From positions 102,127 through 166,126 of the forward strand of contig CAZUDO010000010.1 in assembly GCA_964618895.1 (NCBI GenBank): 64,000 nucleotides of DNA, read 5' to 3'. The stretch comes from CAZUDO01 sp964618895. Its GTDB lineage: Bacteria; Desulfobacterota; Binatia; DP-6. How positions within the stretch are numbered: position 1 is the first letter of the stretch; each line of letters begins with the position of its first letter. Both the position numbers and the translations under genes were made by a program. The notes beneath the pieces are model-generated. The model made no database searches, was not told the DNA's origin, and saw only the letters and a program-made list of their open reading frames with translations. Shown here in pieces: positions 51,797 through 60,890 of the stretch.

Positions 51797-53491
51797 ATGG
51801 AGCTTCAGCATCGGACCCTCGAGCAGCTCCTGCTCGAGCAGGGTCGCATTGGCGCGGACGACCTGCGCAAAGTGAAGCGGCTGCAGCAGGAGCGCGGCGA
51901 GCGGCTGGAGCGCCTGTTGCTGGACCTCGGCTTCATCTCGGAGGAAGACCTGCTGCCCGTGCTGGCGGCGTACCTGGGGGTCGAGCAGGTCAATCGCCGC
52001 GACTTCCCGCAGGTCCCGGTGCCGCTCGGCACGCTCAACCTGAAGTTCCTCCGCCACGCCAAGGTACTGCCGCTCGGGCAGACGAACGGCACGCTGACGG
52101 TGGCCATGTCGGACCCGGCCGACTACTACACCATCCAGGGCCTCGAAGTGGCCACGGGCTTCGAGATCGCGCCCCGCCTGGCGCGCGAGCGCGACATCGT
52201 CGAAGCACTCGAGGCCGCCTACGGCAACGGGCAACCCGCCGGCGAGGGCAGCACCGAAGACCTGGGCGAGGGCGAGCTCGAGTTCGTCTCCGAAGACGAA
52301 GAGGACGTGAACCACCTGCGCGACCTCGCCTCGGAGGCGCCGGTCATCCGCCTGGTCAACCTGCTCATCAATCGCGCCCTCGAGCAGCGTGCGTCGGACA
52401 TTCACATCGAGCCGTTCGAGAACGAGCTCAAGGTTCGCTACCGCATCGACGGCGTGCTGCACGATGTCGACACGCCGGCGCGTCGCCTGCAGGCGGCGAT
52501 CGTGTCGCGCATCAAGATCATGGCGAAGCTCAACATCGCCGAGCGGCGGCTGCCGCAGGACGGGCGCATCAAGCTGCGCCTCATGGGTCGTGAGATCGAC
52601 CTGCGCGTCTCCACCCTGCCCACGCTGTACGGCGAGAGCGTGGTGCTGCGCATCCTCGACCGCTCGAGCATCGTCGTGAACCTCGAGTCGCTCGGCTTCC
52701 CGGAGGATACCCAGGTCCAGTTCGGCAAGCTGATCATCAAGCCGTACGGCATGATCCTGGTGACCGGCCCCACGGGGAGCGGCAAGACCACCACGCTTTA
52801 CGGCGCGCTCGACAAGATCAACTCGCCCGACAAGAAGATCATCACCATCGAGGATCCGGTCGAGTACCAGCTCTTCGGCGTGAACCAGATCCACGTGAAG
52901 CCGCAGATCGGCCTCACCTTCGCCACCGGCCTGCGCTCGATCGTCCGCCAGGATCCGGACATCATCATGGTGGGGGAGATCCGCGATTTCGAGACTGCCG
53001 AGATCGCCATCCAGGCGGCCCTCACGGGGCACCTGGTGTTCTCCACACTGCACACCAACGACGCCGCCGGCGCGGTGTCGCGCCTGCTCGAGATGGGGGT
53101 CGAAGACTATCTCCTCGCGTCCTCGCTCCTCGGTGTGCTGGCCCAGCGGCTGGTGCGGCGGGTGTGCCAGAAGTGCAAGCAGCCGGCCGAGATGGCGGTC
53201 GAGGCCATGCGCGAGATCGGCGGCGGCAACGGGGAGATGCAGGTCTACGAGGGGCGCGGGTGCGAGGAGTGCGCGCACACGGGCTACCGTGGCCGCTCCG
53301 GTATCTTCGAGCTCCTGCCCGTCACCGACGAGATCCGGCAGCTGATCCTCAAACGGTCGTCGGCGGACGTCATCCGTGACACCGCCGTCAAGCAGGGCAT
53401 GCGCACCCTCCGCGAGGACGGCTGGCGCACGGTGCGACGCGGGTTGACGACGGTGGCCGAGGTGGTGCGGGTCACGCAAGAGGAGATTTAG
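51797..53491 (+). CDS. gspE: type II secretion system ATPase GspE
   Basis: A 564-residue hexameric cytoplasmic ATPase that powers pseudopilus assembly. The N-terminal GspE/MshE domain (about 1-150) binds GspL. Walker A GPTGSGKTT begins at residue 324, the Asp box and Walker B (DPDIIMVGEIRD) follow, and the His box contains FSTLHTNDAAGA. The tetracysteine zinc domain has Cys457, 460, 489 and 492 (CQKC, CEEC). It begins the gsp cluster with its own candidate promoter. PilB of type IV pili is closely related; the neighbouring gspG-K genes favour type II secretion. Confidence 0.94.
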   Translation: MELQHRTLEQLLLEQGRIGADDLRKVKRLQQERGERLERLLLDLGFISEEDLLPVLAAYLGVEQVNRRDFPQVPVPLGTLNLKFLRHAKVLPLGQTNGTLTVAMSDPADYYTIQGLEVATGFEIAPRLARERDIVEALEAAYGNGQPAGEGSTEDLGEGELEFVSEDEEDVNHLRDLASEAPVIRLVNLLINRALEQRASDIHIEPFENELKVRYRIDGVLHDVDTPARRLQAAIVSRIKIMAKLNIAERRLPQDGRIKLRLMGREIDLRVSTLPTLYGESVVLRILDRSSIVVNLESLGFPEDTQVQFGKLIIKPYGMILVTGPTGSGKTTTLYGALDKINSPDKKIITIEDPVEYQLFGVNQIHVKPQIGLTFATGLRSIVRQDPDIIMVGEIRDFETAEIAIQAALTGHLVFSTLHTNDAAGAVSRLLEMGVEDYLLASSLLGVLAQRLVRRVCQKCKQPAEMAVEAMREIGGGNGEMQVYEGRGCEECAHTGYRGRSGIFELLPVTDEIRQLILKRSSADVIRDTAVKQGMRTLREDGWRTVRRGLTTVAEVVRVTQEEI

Positions 53492-53549
53492 GCTGGGCTT
53501 CCTCGACCGGCTGCGGCGCGGCGGCGAGCGGCCGGCGGCGACCTCCCGG

Positions 53550-54875
53550 GTGGCCGTGATCGGCCTCGACGGGGTGGGCGTGCCGCTGGTGCAGGACCTG
53601 ATCGCGCGCGGGTGCATGCCTGCGCTCGCGGCCCTGGTGGCGCGCGGCACGCTCGCGCCCATGCGCTCGTCCATCCCGGTCATCTCGAGCGTCGCGTGGA
53701 CCGGCTTCATGACCGGTAAGAACCCGGGCAAGCACGGCGTCTACGGCTTCACCGAGGTGAAGCCGGGCACCATGACGATGTTCTTCCCCAATTTCGGCAA
53801 CGTGCAGGGGGAGACGCTGTGGGACGTGGCGGGACGCGCCGGCAAGCGGTGCGTAGTGCTCAACATCCCCAACACCTACCCGGCGCGTGCCCTCAACGGG
53901 TGTCTGGTGTCGGGGTTCGTGGCCGTGAACCTCGAGCGGGCGGTGTATCCGGCCGAGTTGCTGCCGCGGCTCAAGGGACACGGCTATCGCATCGACGTGG
54001 ACTACATGAACGCCGACCAGCGGCCCGAGGCCTTCTTCGAGGATCTCGGGGTCACGCTCGAGGCGCGGCGCCGGGCGTACCTGGATCTCCTGCGCAACGA
54101 TCCGTGGGATCTCTTCGTCGGCGTGATCACGGAGTGCGACCGCCTGCACCACTATTTCTGGAGCCAGTACGTCGATGCCGGGGCGCCGCTCCACGGCCGC
54201 TTCCTCGATTTCTACCGCCGACTCGACGATGTGCTGGGCGCCCTGGTGCAAGCCATTCCGGCGGACGTGCCCCTGTTCGTGGTCGCCGATCACGGGCACA
54301 CCCTGATCCACCGCGAGTTCTACCCCAACGCCTGGCTGCGTGCGGAGGGACTGCTGCAGCTGACGGCGGAGAAGCCGAAGGGCCTCGCCGACCTCGCCCC
54401 CACGACCAAGGTTTTCATCCTGGATCCGGGACGCGTCTACGTCCACCGCCAGGGCCGCTTCCCCACCGGCTGCGTCGGCCCGGCCGAGGCCGACGAGCTG
54501 CTCGCCCGCGTCCGGACCGGCCTCCTGGCTCTGCACGACGACACGCCCGGAGCGCCGGCCGGCGGGTGCCCGGTGCCGCGGGTGTTCGCACGCGACGAGC
54601 TCTATCACGGCCCGCAGCTCGCAGCCGCGCCGGATCTCGTCATCCACTTCAACGACGGCTACGATCCCAAGGGCGCCCTCGCCAAGACCGAGGTCTTCGG
54701 TCGGAGCGTGCTCACCGGCATGCACACCTACGACGACGCACTCTTCTTCCTGAACCGGCCCGGCGTGCCGACCGATGGCCTCGACATCACGGACCTCGCC
54801 CCCACCATCCTCGCGTTGCTCGGTGTCGATCGCCCCGCAGACCTGGACGGGCAGGTGCGTCTGCCGCCGGCGTGA
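53550..54875 (+). CDS. alkaline-phosphatase-superfamily phosphohydrolase
   Basis: A 441-residue protein of the type I phosphodiesterase/phosphomutase group. Metal and catalytic residues are in place: Asp7 (GLDG), a nucleophile in the ISSVAW segment (Ser46/Ser47) before TGKNPGKHGVYGF, Asp197 with His200/201, Asp247-His248 (ADHGH), and a C-terminal His in GMHTYDD. No signal peptide or membrane helix is seen, so it looks cytoplasmic. GTG 53550 is the first standard start. A CTG at 53493, seven bases after AAGAGGAG, would add 19 residues (LGFLDRLRRGG). It sits between gspE and gspF, not a standard place; substrate unknown. Confidence 0.87.
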   Translation: MAVIGLDGVGVPLVQDLIARGCMPALAALVARGTLAPMRSSIPVISSVAWTGFMTGKNPGKHGVYGFTEVKPGTMTMFFPNFGNVQGETLWDVAGRAGKRCVVLNIPNTYPARALNGCLVSGFVAVNLERAVYPAELLPRLKGHGYRIDVDYMNADQRPEAFFEDLGVTLEARRRAYLDLLRNDPWDLFVGVITECDRLHHYFWSQYVDAGAPLHGRFLDFYRRLDDVLGALVQAIPADVPLFVVADHGHTLIHREFYPNAWLRAEGLLQLTAEKPKGLADLAPTTKVFILDPGRVYVHRQGRFPTGCVGPAEADELLARVRTGLLALHDDTPGAPAGGCPVPRVFARDELYHGPQLAAAPDLVIHFNDGYDPKGALAKTEVFGRSVLTGMHTYDDALFFLNRPGVPTDGLDITDLAPTILALLGVDRPADLDGQVRLPPA

Positions 54876-54939
54876 AGCCGATCGGGCCTCCTGCAGTCTA
54901 ACCGGCAGATTGTCCGACCATCCCGACCGGGCCGCGAAG

Positions 54940-54968
54940 TTGCAAGCGGCATGGCCCTCGCGTATATC
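54940..54968 (+). promoter_or_regulatory. candidate promoter of the gspF-gspD operon
   Basis: TTGCAA (54940-54945, 4/6) and TATATC (54963-54968, 4/6) are 17 bp apart in a relatively AT-rich patch of the 172-bp gap before gspF. Transcription from about 54975 would give a leader of some 70 bases. The earlier part of the gap holds no clear terminator. Confidence 0.55.
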
Positions 54969-55047
54969 TGAATGCGAAGCGTTTCTCGTACTTTAGCTGC
55001 GGTGAGCAGGCGATAGGACGGGCGGTCGGGCGGCGTGGGGACACCTG

Positions 55048-56280
55048 GTGGCGCAATTCCAGTACCGGGCGGTTGATCCGCAGGGCAAGGTCGTCGAGGG
55101 CACCCTCGAGGCCGCCGAGGTTCCGGTGGTGGTGGCGCGCTTGCACGACCGCGGCCTCATCCCGATCACCATCGGCGCGGCCCGCGACGGCGCCGGCCCG
55201 CGCACCCGGCGCGTGGCGCTCCCGAGCCTAGCATCCATCGGGCGCCGCCGCGTCAAGGGCCGCGATCTGCTCGTGCTCACGCAGGAGCTGTCGGCTCTGG
55301 TGTCGTCGGGCCTGCCGCTCGACCGCAGCCTCGCCACGCTGGCCGAGCTGGCCGACAACCCCGAGCTGAAGCGCATCGTCACAGAGGTCCTGCACGAGGT
55401 GCAGGGCGGCAAGTCGCTCGCCGAGGCGCTCGGGCAGCACAAGGTCTTCCCGCCGCTCTACGTCAACATGGTCCGGGCCGGCGAGCTCGGCGGCTTCCTC
55501 GAGGTCGTACTGCAGCGCCTGAGCGAGTACCTCGAAAGCGCGCAGCAGCTGCGCGACGAGGTGCGCTCGGCGCTCACCTACCCGGTGCTCCTCACCGTCG
55601 CCATGGGGGGCTCGATGCTCGTCCTCCTGGTGTACGTGCTGCCCAAGTTCGCGTCGCTCTTCTCCGACATCGGCAAGGCCCTCCCGCTGCAGGCGCGTCT
55701 CATCCTGGCGGTGTCGAACGCGCTGCGTTCGTATTGGTGGGTGCTGCTCCTGGCGGTGGTCGGCGTGGTCGGCAGCGTGCAGTACACCATCCGCACGCCG
55801 CGCGGACGCTACAGTTGGGACCAGTGGAAGCTGCGGCTGCCGCTGCTGGGAAACCTGGTGCGCAAGATGGAGGTGGCGCGCCTGGCGCGCACCCTCGGGA
55901 CCCTGCTGAAGAGCGGCGTGCCCATGCTGCAGGCGCTCGGGACCGTGAAGGAGATCATGGGCAACCAGGTGCTCAGTCGCTCGATCGGCGAGGTCGAGGT
56001 GGGCGTGCGCGAGGGGGCCGGCATCTCCGAGCCGCTCGGGCGCTCGGGCGTCTTCCCGACGCTGGCCGTGCAGATGATCGCAGTCGGCGAGGAGACGGGA
56101 CGCCTCGACGAGCTCCTGCTGCGGGTGGCGGAGCACTTCGACCGCGAGGTGCGGGTGGCGGTCCAGCAGTTCACGCGGCTTCTCGAGCCCGTCCTCATCC
56201 TGGTGATGGGCGTCGGAGTCGGCTTCATCGTCATCTCGATGCTGTCGGCGATCTTCAGCGTCAACGATCTGCCCATATGA
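55048..56280 (+). CDS. gspF: type II secretion inner-membrane platform protein GspF
   Basis: A 410-residue polytopic protein that sits at the centre of the inner-membrane platform and couples GspE to pseudopilin extrusion. Two T2SF domains repeat: LLVLTQELSALVSSGLPLDRSL with MVRAGELGG, and LARTLGTLLKSGVPMLQAL with MIAVGEETG. Three membrane helices lie at about residues 170-195, 227-247 and 374-400. The GTG start gives AQFQYRAVDPQGKVVEG, the normal N terminus. Confidence 0.95.
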   Translation: MAQFQYRAVDPQGKVVEGTLEAAEVPVVVARLHDRGLIPITIGAARDGAGPRTRRVALPSLASIGRRRVKGRDLLVLTQELSALVSSGLPLDRSLATLAELADNPELKRIVTEVLHEVQGGKSLAEALGQHKVFPPLYVNMVRAGELGGFLEVVLQRLSEYLESAQQLRDEVRSALTYPVLLTVAMGGSMLVLLVYVLPKFASLFSDIGKALPLQARLILAVSNALRSYWWVLLLAVVGVVGSVQYTIRTPRGRYSWDQWKLRLPLLGNLVRKMEVARLARTLGTLLKSGVPMLQALGTVKEIMGNQVLSRSIGEVEVGVREGAGISEPLGRSGVFPTLAVQMIAVGEETGRLDELLLRVAEHFDREVRVAVQQFTRLLEPVLILVMGVGVGFIVISMLSAIFSVNDLPI

Positions 56281-56291
56281 GGAGGGCGTAC

Positions 56292-56720
56292 ATGCGAGCA
56301 CATGCGGGGCAGTCCGGGTTCACGCTCATCGAGATGATGGTCGTGATGGTCATCATCGGGCTCTTGATGGCGCTGGTGGGACCGAACCTGATCCGGCAGG
56401 AGGAAAAGTCCAAGGTGAAGGCGGCGCGCGCCCAGATCGAGATGCTGGGCACGTCGCTCGACACCTTCCGCCTGGATGTCGGGCGCTACCCGACCAGCCA
56501 GGAGGGTGTCGCGGCCCTGCGGCAGCGCCCCTTCGGCATCGACCGCTGGGACGGGCCGTATCTCAAGAAGGACGTGCCGAAAGACCCGTGGGACCGGCCC
56601 TTCTACTACCGCAGCCCGGGCGACGCTGGGCGGCCCTACGATCTGCTGTCCTACGGGGCGGACGGCGGCCCCGGCGGCGACGGCAACAACCGCGACGTGG
56701 CCAGCTGGGAGGGCGAGTAG
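56292..56720 (+). CDS. gspG: major pseudopilin GspG
   Basis: A 142-residue prepilin. The leader MRAHAGQSG is cut before Phe10, with Glu14 at +5 (FTLIEMMVVMVIIG), then the hydrophobic helix. The C-terminal part (RYPTSQEG, KDPWDRPFYYRSPG, LLSYGADGG with Asp/Asn-rich GGDGNNRD) is the calcium-binding region typical of GspG rather than type IV pilins. GGAGG six bases before ATG 56292 fixes the start; an ATG at 56277 overlapping gspF is less likely. Confidence 0.95.
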   Translation: MRAHAGQSGFTLIEMMVVMVIIGLLMALVGPNLIRQEEKSKVKAARAQIEMLGTSLDTFRLDVGRYPTSQEGVAALRQRPFGIDRWDGPYLKKDVPKDPWDRPFYYRSPGDAGRPYDLLSYGADGGPGGDGNNRDVASWEGE

Positions 56721-56749
56721 CCGGCGGCGGCGTGTTGCGGGCGAGTTGC

Positions 56750-57208
56750 ATGCGCACCCACCGGCAGCGGGGATTCACCTTCATCGAGATGATGGTGGTG
56801 ATGCTCATCATCGCGCTCGCGATGGGGATCGCCGTACCGATGGTCGAGGGCGGGTTCGACTCGCGCGAGGTCCGGCGGGCGGCGCGCCAGATCGCGTCGA
56901 CCATGCACTATTGTCGGGGCGAAGCGTTGGCCACCGGCACGCCGCAAGAGCTGATCATCGATCCCAACCAGAACCGCATCGAGACCACTGGCGGCCGCTG
57001 GGCAGTGCTCACCGACCGGGCGGTGATGGAACGTGTTCTCGGCGGCGCGGTGCTGGGCGACGGGGCGGTGCAGGTGTTGTTCTTCCCCAACGGCAGCACC
57101 AGCGGAGCGGAGGTCATCATCGCCAGCCGTCGCGACCGCTTCCAGAACCGGCTCCGCATCCGGCTCGATCCGCTCATCGGGCGTGTGCAGGTAGGGGACG
57201 CGACGTGA
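56750..57208 (+). CDS. gspH: minor pseudopilin GspH
   Basis: A 152-residue prepilin with leader MRTHRQRG cleaved before Phe9 and Glu13 at +5 (FTFIEMMVVMLIIALAMG). The globular part follows the GspH/FimT pattern (REVRRAARQIASTMHYCRGEALATG). ATG 56750 is used; GTG 56732 is also in frame. It probably sits in the pseudopilus below the GspI-J-K tip. It overlaps gspI by 4 bp. Confidence 0.9.
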   Translation: MRTHRQRGFTFIEMMVVMLIIALAMGIAVPMVEGGFDSREVRRAARQIASTMHYCRGEALATGTPQELIIDPNQNRIETTGGRWAVLTDRAVMERVLGGAVLGDGAVQVLFFPNGSTSGAEVIIASRRDRFQNRLRIRLDPLIGRVQVGDAT

Positions 57209-57618
57209 GGGGCCGGCGGCGCCAGCACGGGTTCAGCCTGCTGGAGATATCGGTTGCCCTCGCGGTCCTGGGGGTGGGCCTGGTCAGCTGCATGCAGATA
57301 TTCAGCCAGAGCCTCCGGCTCCAGGACGTAGCGTCCCGGCGCAGTCGGGCGGTGCTGTTCGCCCGCGCGGCCATGGATGCCCTGATCCACGCACCGGAGC
57401 TGGTCGATCACACCGAGGAGCGTCCCACGGCCGAGGGCTACAAGCTCCGTGTCCTGGTACGCCACGCGGGCAAGGAGGAGGGCATCGACCAGAAAGACCT
57501 GGACCTCGTCTCGGACGTGTCGCTGCGCTTCCTGCAGGTCGACGTGGCCTGGCAGGACGGCGCCGGGGCCAAGACCTACACGCTCACGAGCCTCCGGGCG
57601 GCCGCGGAGACCGAGTGA
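57205..57618 (+). CDS. gspI: minor pseudopilin GspI
   Basis: A 137-residue prepilin with leader MRGRRRQHG, cleavage before Phe10 and Glu14 at +5 (FSLLEISVALAVLGVGLV). Position, size and the short C-terminal domain fit GspI, which nucleates the tip complex with GspJ and GspK. The GTG start overlaps the gspH stop. Confidence 0.88.
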   Translation: MRGRRRQHGFSLLEISVALAVLGVGLVSCMQIFSQSLRLQDVASRRSRAVLFARAAMDALIHAPELVDHTEERPTAEGYKLRVLVRHAGKEEGIDQKDLDLVSDVSLRFLQVDVAWQDGAGAKTYTLTSLRAAAETE

Positions 57619-57619
57619 C

Positions 57620-58411
57620 GTGCGCGGGCGCGGAACAGGGGAGCGGGGGGGTGCCCAGGGCTTCACGCTCCTGGAGCTCAGCCTGGCCATGGCGATCCTC
57701 GGGATGATCGCCGCGATGTGCTACGGTGCGTTCCATCTCGGCGTGCGGGCGGTGGAGCGGGGAGAGGTGGCGGTGGTGACCGCGCAACGGCTGCGGGTGG
57801 CGAGCGACGTGCTCATCCGCCAGGTGAAGTCGGTGGTGGCCTACCCCGCCCGCAACGAGGACGAGGAGGTCTATCCGTACTTCATGGGGACCGCCACCTC
57901 GATGACGTTCGTCACCGCCACCGGCCTGCAGGGTGGTGGCGGGCTCGTGCAGGTGGTCTACCAGGTGGGTGACGACCCGCCGCGCCTGTGCGTGTCCGAA
58001 AATCGCTACGTGTCGCCCGACGCCCTCGGCCGCGATGCCGTCGACGACGCCTGCCGGACCGGCACGACCCTGCTCGACAACTTTCGCGACCTCAAGTTCG
58101 AGTACCTGATGAACGACGGCGTCGAGACCGAGTGGCGGCAGGCCTGGGACGGCCACGAGGAAGAGATGCTCCCGTCAGCCGTCCGCATCCTGGTCGACGG
58201 GATGCCCGGGCTCGAGATGGACGCGTGGGGGCAGGAGATCCCGGTCATGACGACCGCGTACGGGGGCTTCACCGGCGAGCTCGACGACGATGATCTGCTG
58301 GGCGGGGATGAGAACGACGAGATCGGCCCCGTGCAGGGCCAGCCCACCGGACAGCCGAATCGGGGTGTCGAGGCGGGCGAGGACGAGTTCGAACCCGGGG
58401 AAGACGACTGA
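57620..58411 (+). CDS. gspJ: minor pseudopilin GspJ
   Basis: A 263-residue prepilin with a 14-residue leader ending GGAQG and FTLLELSLAMAILG after it, Glu at +5. The body resembles GspJ but ends with an acidic, low-complexity tail of about 45 residues (DDDDLLGGDENDE and EAGEDEFEPGEDD). The GTG start lies 1 bp after gspI. It overlaps gspK by 1 bp (TGATG). Confidence 0.88.
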   Translation: MRGRGTGERGGAQGFTLLELSLAMAILGMIAAMCYGAFHLGVRAVERGEVAVVTAQRLRVASDVLIRQVKSVVAYPARNEDEEVYPYFMGTATSMTFVTATGLQGGGGLVQVVYQVGDDPPRLCVSENRYVSPDALGRDAVDDACRTGTTLLDNFRDLKFEYLMNDGVETEWRQAWDGHEEEMLPSAVRILVDGMPGLEMDAWGQEIPVMTTAYGGFTGELDDDDLLGGDENDEIGPVQGQPTGQPNRGVEAGEDEFEPGEDD

Positions 58412-59481
58412 TGCCCACGCCCCGGCCCCGCCAGCGCGGCGTCGCGCTCCTCCTCGTGCTGTGGGTGTTCACCATCCTCGGCGTCATCGCGCTCGACTTC
58501 GGCAAGTACATGCGCGACGACGCCATGGCCGCGCTCAACTTTGCCGACGAAACGCGCGGCTACTACCTGGCGCTCGCCGGCATCAACCGCGCCATCTTCG
58601 ATGCCGAACGCGAGCGCGAGCAGACGCCCGCGGGCGTGCAGCCCGGCCAGCAGCCGAACCTCCTCGGCGACGAGGAAGAAGACCAACCCCTGGTGCCCCC
58701 GGACGGCGAATGGCACGAAGGCGAGCTTGCCGGCGGGCGCTTCAGCGTGCGTATGGTGGACGAGAACGGGCGCATCCCGCTCAACCGCGCCACGGAGCCC
58801 CTGCTGACGCGCGTGGTCACCAACCTGCTGCAGGGTGGCAACGCGACCACCGGGCTCAACAAGCGGGATGCCGACACCATCGCCACCATCGTCGACGGCA
58901 TCCTCGACTGGCGCGATGTGGACGACCTGAAGCGCAACCGGGGGGCCGAAACGGAGGACTACCTCGCCCTGCGTACGCCGTACCGTGCCAAGAACGGTCG
59001 CTTCGATGCGCCCGAAGAGCTGTTGCTGGTGAACGGGGTCACGGCCAACCTCTTCTACGGCACGCCCGACACGCCGGGCCTGCGCGACCTGTTCTCGGTC
59101 TACAGCCGCGAGCTGGTCGTCAACGTCCGGACCGCCACGCCGCCGGTTCTGCAGGCGCTGCTCGGGATCGATGCCCAGACCGCGCAGGACCTGATCGCCG
59201 AGCGCGACAGCGATCCCGAAGGGCTGCTGCTCAAGGTCAACACCCAATTGTCTCTCACCAACCCGGAGCTCGAAAAGCTCTTCCAAGACTTCTCCCCGAA
59301 GACGGTCCTGATCGAGGCGCGGGCGGACATCGCGGAGGAGCGCAACCAGTCGCGCGTGGCGGCGGTCGTGGAGCTGTCCTCCGACGACACCGAGGGTGTC
59401 AAGGTTCTGCGCTGGCTCGACCGCGCCCCGTGGGGCGGGCCACTGCCGACGGGCGCGCGCCACGGCGAGGCGGCGTCATGA
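58411..59481 (+). CDS. gspK: minor pseudopilin GspK
   Basis: A 356-residue protein with leader MPTPRPRQRG and mature start VALLLVLWVFTILG. Glu at +5 is absent, as is normal for GspK, the tip subunit. VDENGRIPLNRA and DILDWRDVDD-type helix-hairpin segments (IVDGILDWRD) and PEELLLVNGV are the family's conserved blocks. An Ala/Gly/Glu-rich insertion follows residue 65. It is tightly coupled to gspJ and gspL. Confidence 0.93.
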   Translation: MPTPRPRQRGVALLLVLWVFTILGVIALDFGKYMRDDAMAALNFADETRGYYLALAGINRAIFDAEREREQTPAGVQPGQQPNLLGDEEEDQPLVPPDGEWHEGELAGGRFSVRMVDENGRIPLNRATEPLLTRVVTNLLQGGNATTGLNKRDADTIATIVDGILDWRDVDDLKRNRGAETEDYLALRTPYRAKNGRFDAPEELLLVNGVTANLFYGTPDTPGLRDLFSVYSRELVVNVRTATPPVLQALLGIDAQTAQDLIAERDSDPEGLLLKVNTQLSLTNPELEKLFQDFSPKTVLIEARADIAEERNQSRVAAVVELSSDDTEGVKVLRWLDRAPWGGPLPTGARHGEAAS

Positions 59482-60890
59482 CCTTCAGCGAGCTCTCGCA
59501 GCGGCTCCGCCGGGCGGACTTCCTCGACGGCCTCGGCATCTACGTCGGGGCGCACGAGGTGGCGCTGGCGCACGTGGTGAAGCGCTTTTTCAAGGTGTCG
59601 CTCCGCCAGGCGCGCAGCTTCCCGCTACCGCCCCCGGCGCAGGCGGCCGAGCGCCGCCAGGCGCTGGCGCAGGCGGTGGTCACCTTCGCGCGGGAGCACC
59701 ACGCCGACACCCGGCGGGCGTATCTCTGCCTGCCGCGCACGGAGGCCGTCTTCAACCGCGTGCTGCTGCCGGCGGCGGCGCGCGAGAACCTGGGCCAGGT
59801 GCTCGAGTACGAGATGGACCATCTCGTGCCCTTCCCGCGCGACCAGGTCTACTTCGACTACTCGGCGCGGCCGCTGGGCGAGGACCGGCTGGAGGTCCTG
59901 CTCATGTGCCTGCCGCGCGAGCGCGTCCGCGCCGTGCTGGAGGCACTCGACGACGCCTTCGTCCGGCCGCGCGGCATCGTCCTGGCCTCGACGGCGATCG
60001 CCGACTACCTGGCCTTCTGCCGGGGCGCCAGCGACGCGCCGATCGGCTTGCTGCTCGGGGGGGGGGACGGGGTCGAGTTCGCGCTCCTGAGCGCCGGGCG
60101 GCTGGTGGCGAGCCAGATGATGCCCGTGGGACGCGTCAGTGGGCCGGCCGATCTCTCCCGCTCGCTGGCGCGCCAGATGGCCGACGGGGCGGTGGCGCCC
60201 GAAGACGTGCAGCTCTACCGCTGGCAGCTGTCGCCCAACGGCTCGGGGGCGACGCTCCCGGAAATGGGCGAAGGCGACCTCCTCGCCATGGCGGCGGGAC
60301 GCCTGGAGGCGTCGGCCGACTTCTTCGAGTCGCGCGAACCGGCGCTGTTGCCCGCCGTGGGCGCGGCATTGGACGCGGTGCGCGAGGGGACCATACCGCT
60401 GAATCTCCTCCCGGCCGAGGACCGGCGCGGCTACGACGAGGGCCTGTCCCTGGCCACCATCGTCCTCGTGGCTCTCACGACCGTGCTGCTGCTGGTGTGG
60501 GGCGGGAGCGCACTCATCAAGGAAGAGCTGCTGCGCCGTCAGGTGCGCGGCGAGATCGCTACCGTCGCGCCGCAGGTGCGCGACGTGAAGGCGCTGCAGA
60601 ACGAGGTGACGGAGCTGAAGAAGCAGGTCGAGATCCTCACCGCCGGGCAGGAGCGACGCGTCACCGTGTTGATGAAGGAGCTGAGCGACGTCATCCCCGG
60701 CGACGCCTACCTGACCACCTTCAACCTGCGCAACGACCGGCTGACGCTCGACGGCTTCGCCCGCTCGGCGTCGGACCTGATCTCGGCGCTCGAGAAGTCG
60801 AAGCACTTCCGCAACGTGAGCTTCACCTCGCCGACGACCCGCACCGGCGACAAGGAGCGCTTCTCGCTGGTGGCGGAGGTCGAGAAGTGA
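59478..60890 (+). CDS. gspL: GspL as a PilM-PilN-like fusion
   Basis: A 470-residue inner-membrane assembly protein. The cytoplasmic part (about 1-305) has the actin-like PilM/GspL pattern (GIYVGAHEVALA, LPRTEAVFNRVLLP, YEMDHLVPFP). IPLNLLP (305-312), like the INLLP motif with which PilN binds PilM, precedes one membrane helix (about 324-345). A coiled coil and a small periplasmic PilN-type domain (FNLRNDRLTLDGFARS) follow. It links the GspE ATPase to the periplasmic parts. It overlaps gspK and gspM by 4 bp. Confidence 0.87.
   Translation: MTFSELSQRLRRADFLDGLGIYVGAHEVALAHVVKRFFKVSLRQARSFPLPPPAQAAERRQALAQAVVTFAREHHADTRRAYLCLPRTEAVFNRVLLPAAARENLGQVLEYEMDHLVPFPRDQVYFDYSARPLGEDRLEVLLMCLPRERVRAVLEALDDAFVRPRGIVLASTAIADYLAFCRGASDAPIGLLLGGGDGVEFALLSAGRLVASQMMPVGRVSGPADLSRSLARQMADGAVAPEDVQLYRWQLSPNGSGATLPEMGEGDLLAMAAGRLEASADFFESREPALLPAVGAALDAVREGTIPLNLLPAEDRRGYDEGLSLATIVLVALTTVLLLVWGGSALIKEELLRRQVRGEIATVAPQVRDVKALQNEVTELKKQVEILTAGQERRVTVLMKELSDVIPGDAYLTTFNLRNDRLTLDGFARSASDLISALEKSKHFRNVSFTSPTTRTGDKERFSLVAEVEK

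Noticed and set aside
54876..54939. Terminator between the AlkP-like gene and gspF
   Set aside because: Short complementary segments exist, but none gives a convincing stem, so only the promoter further on was annotated.
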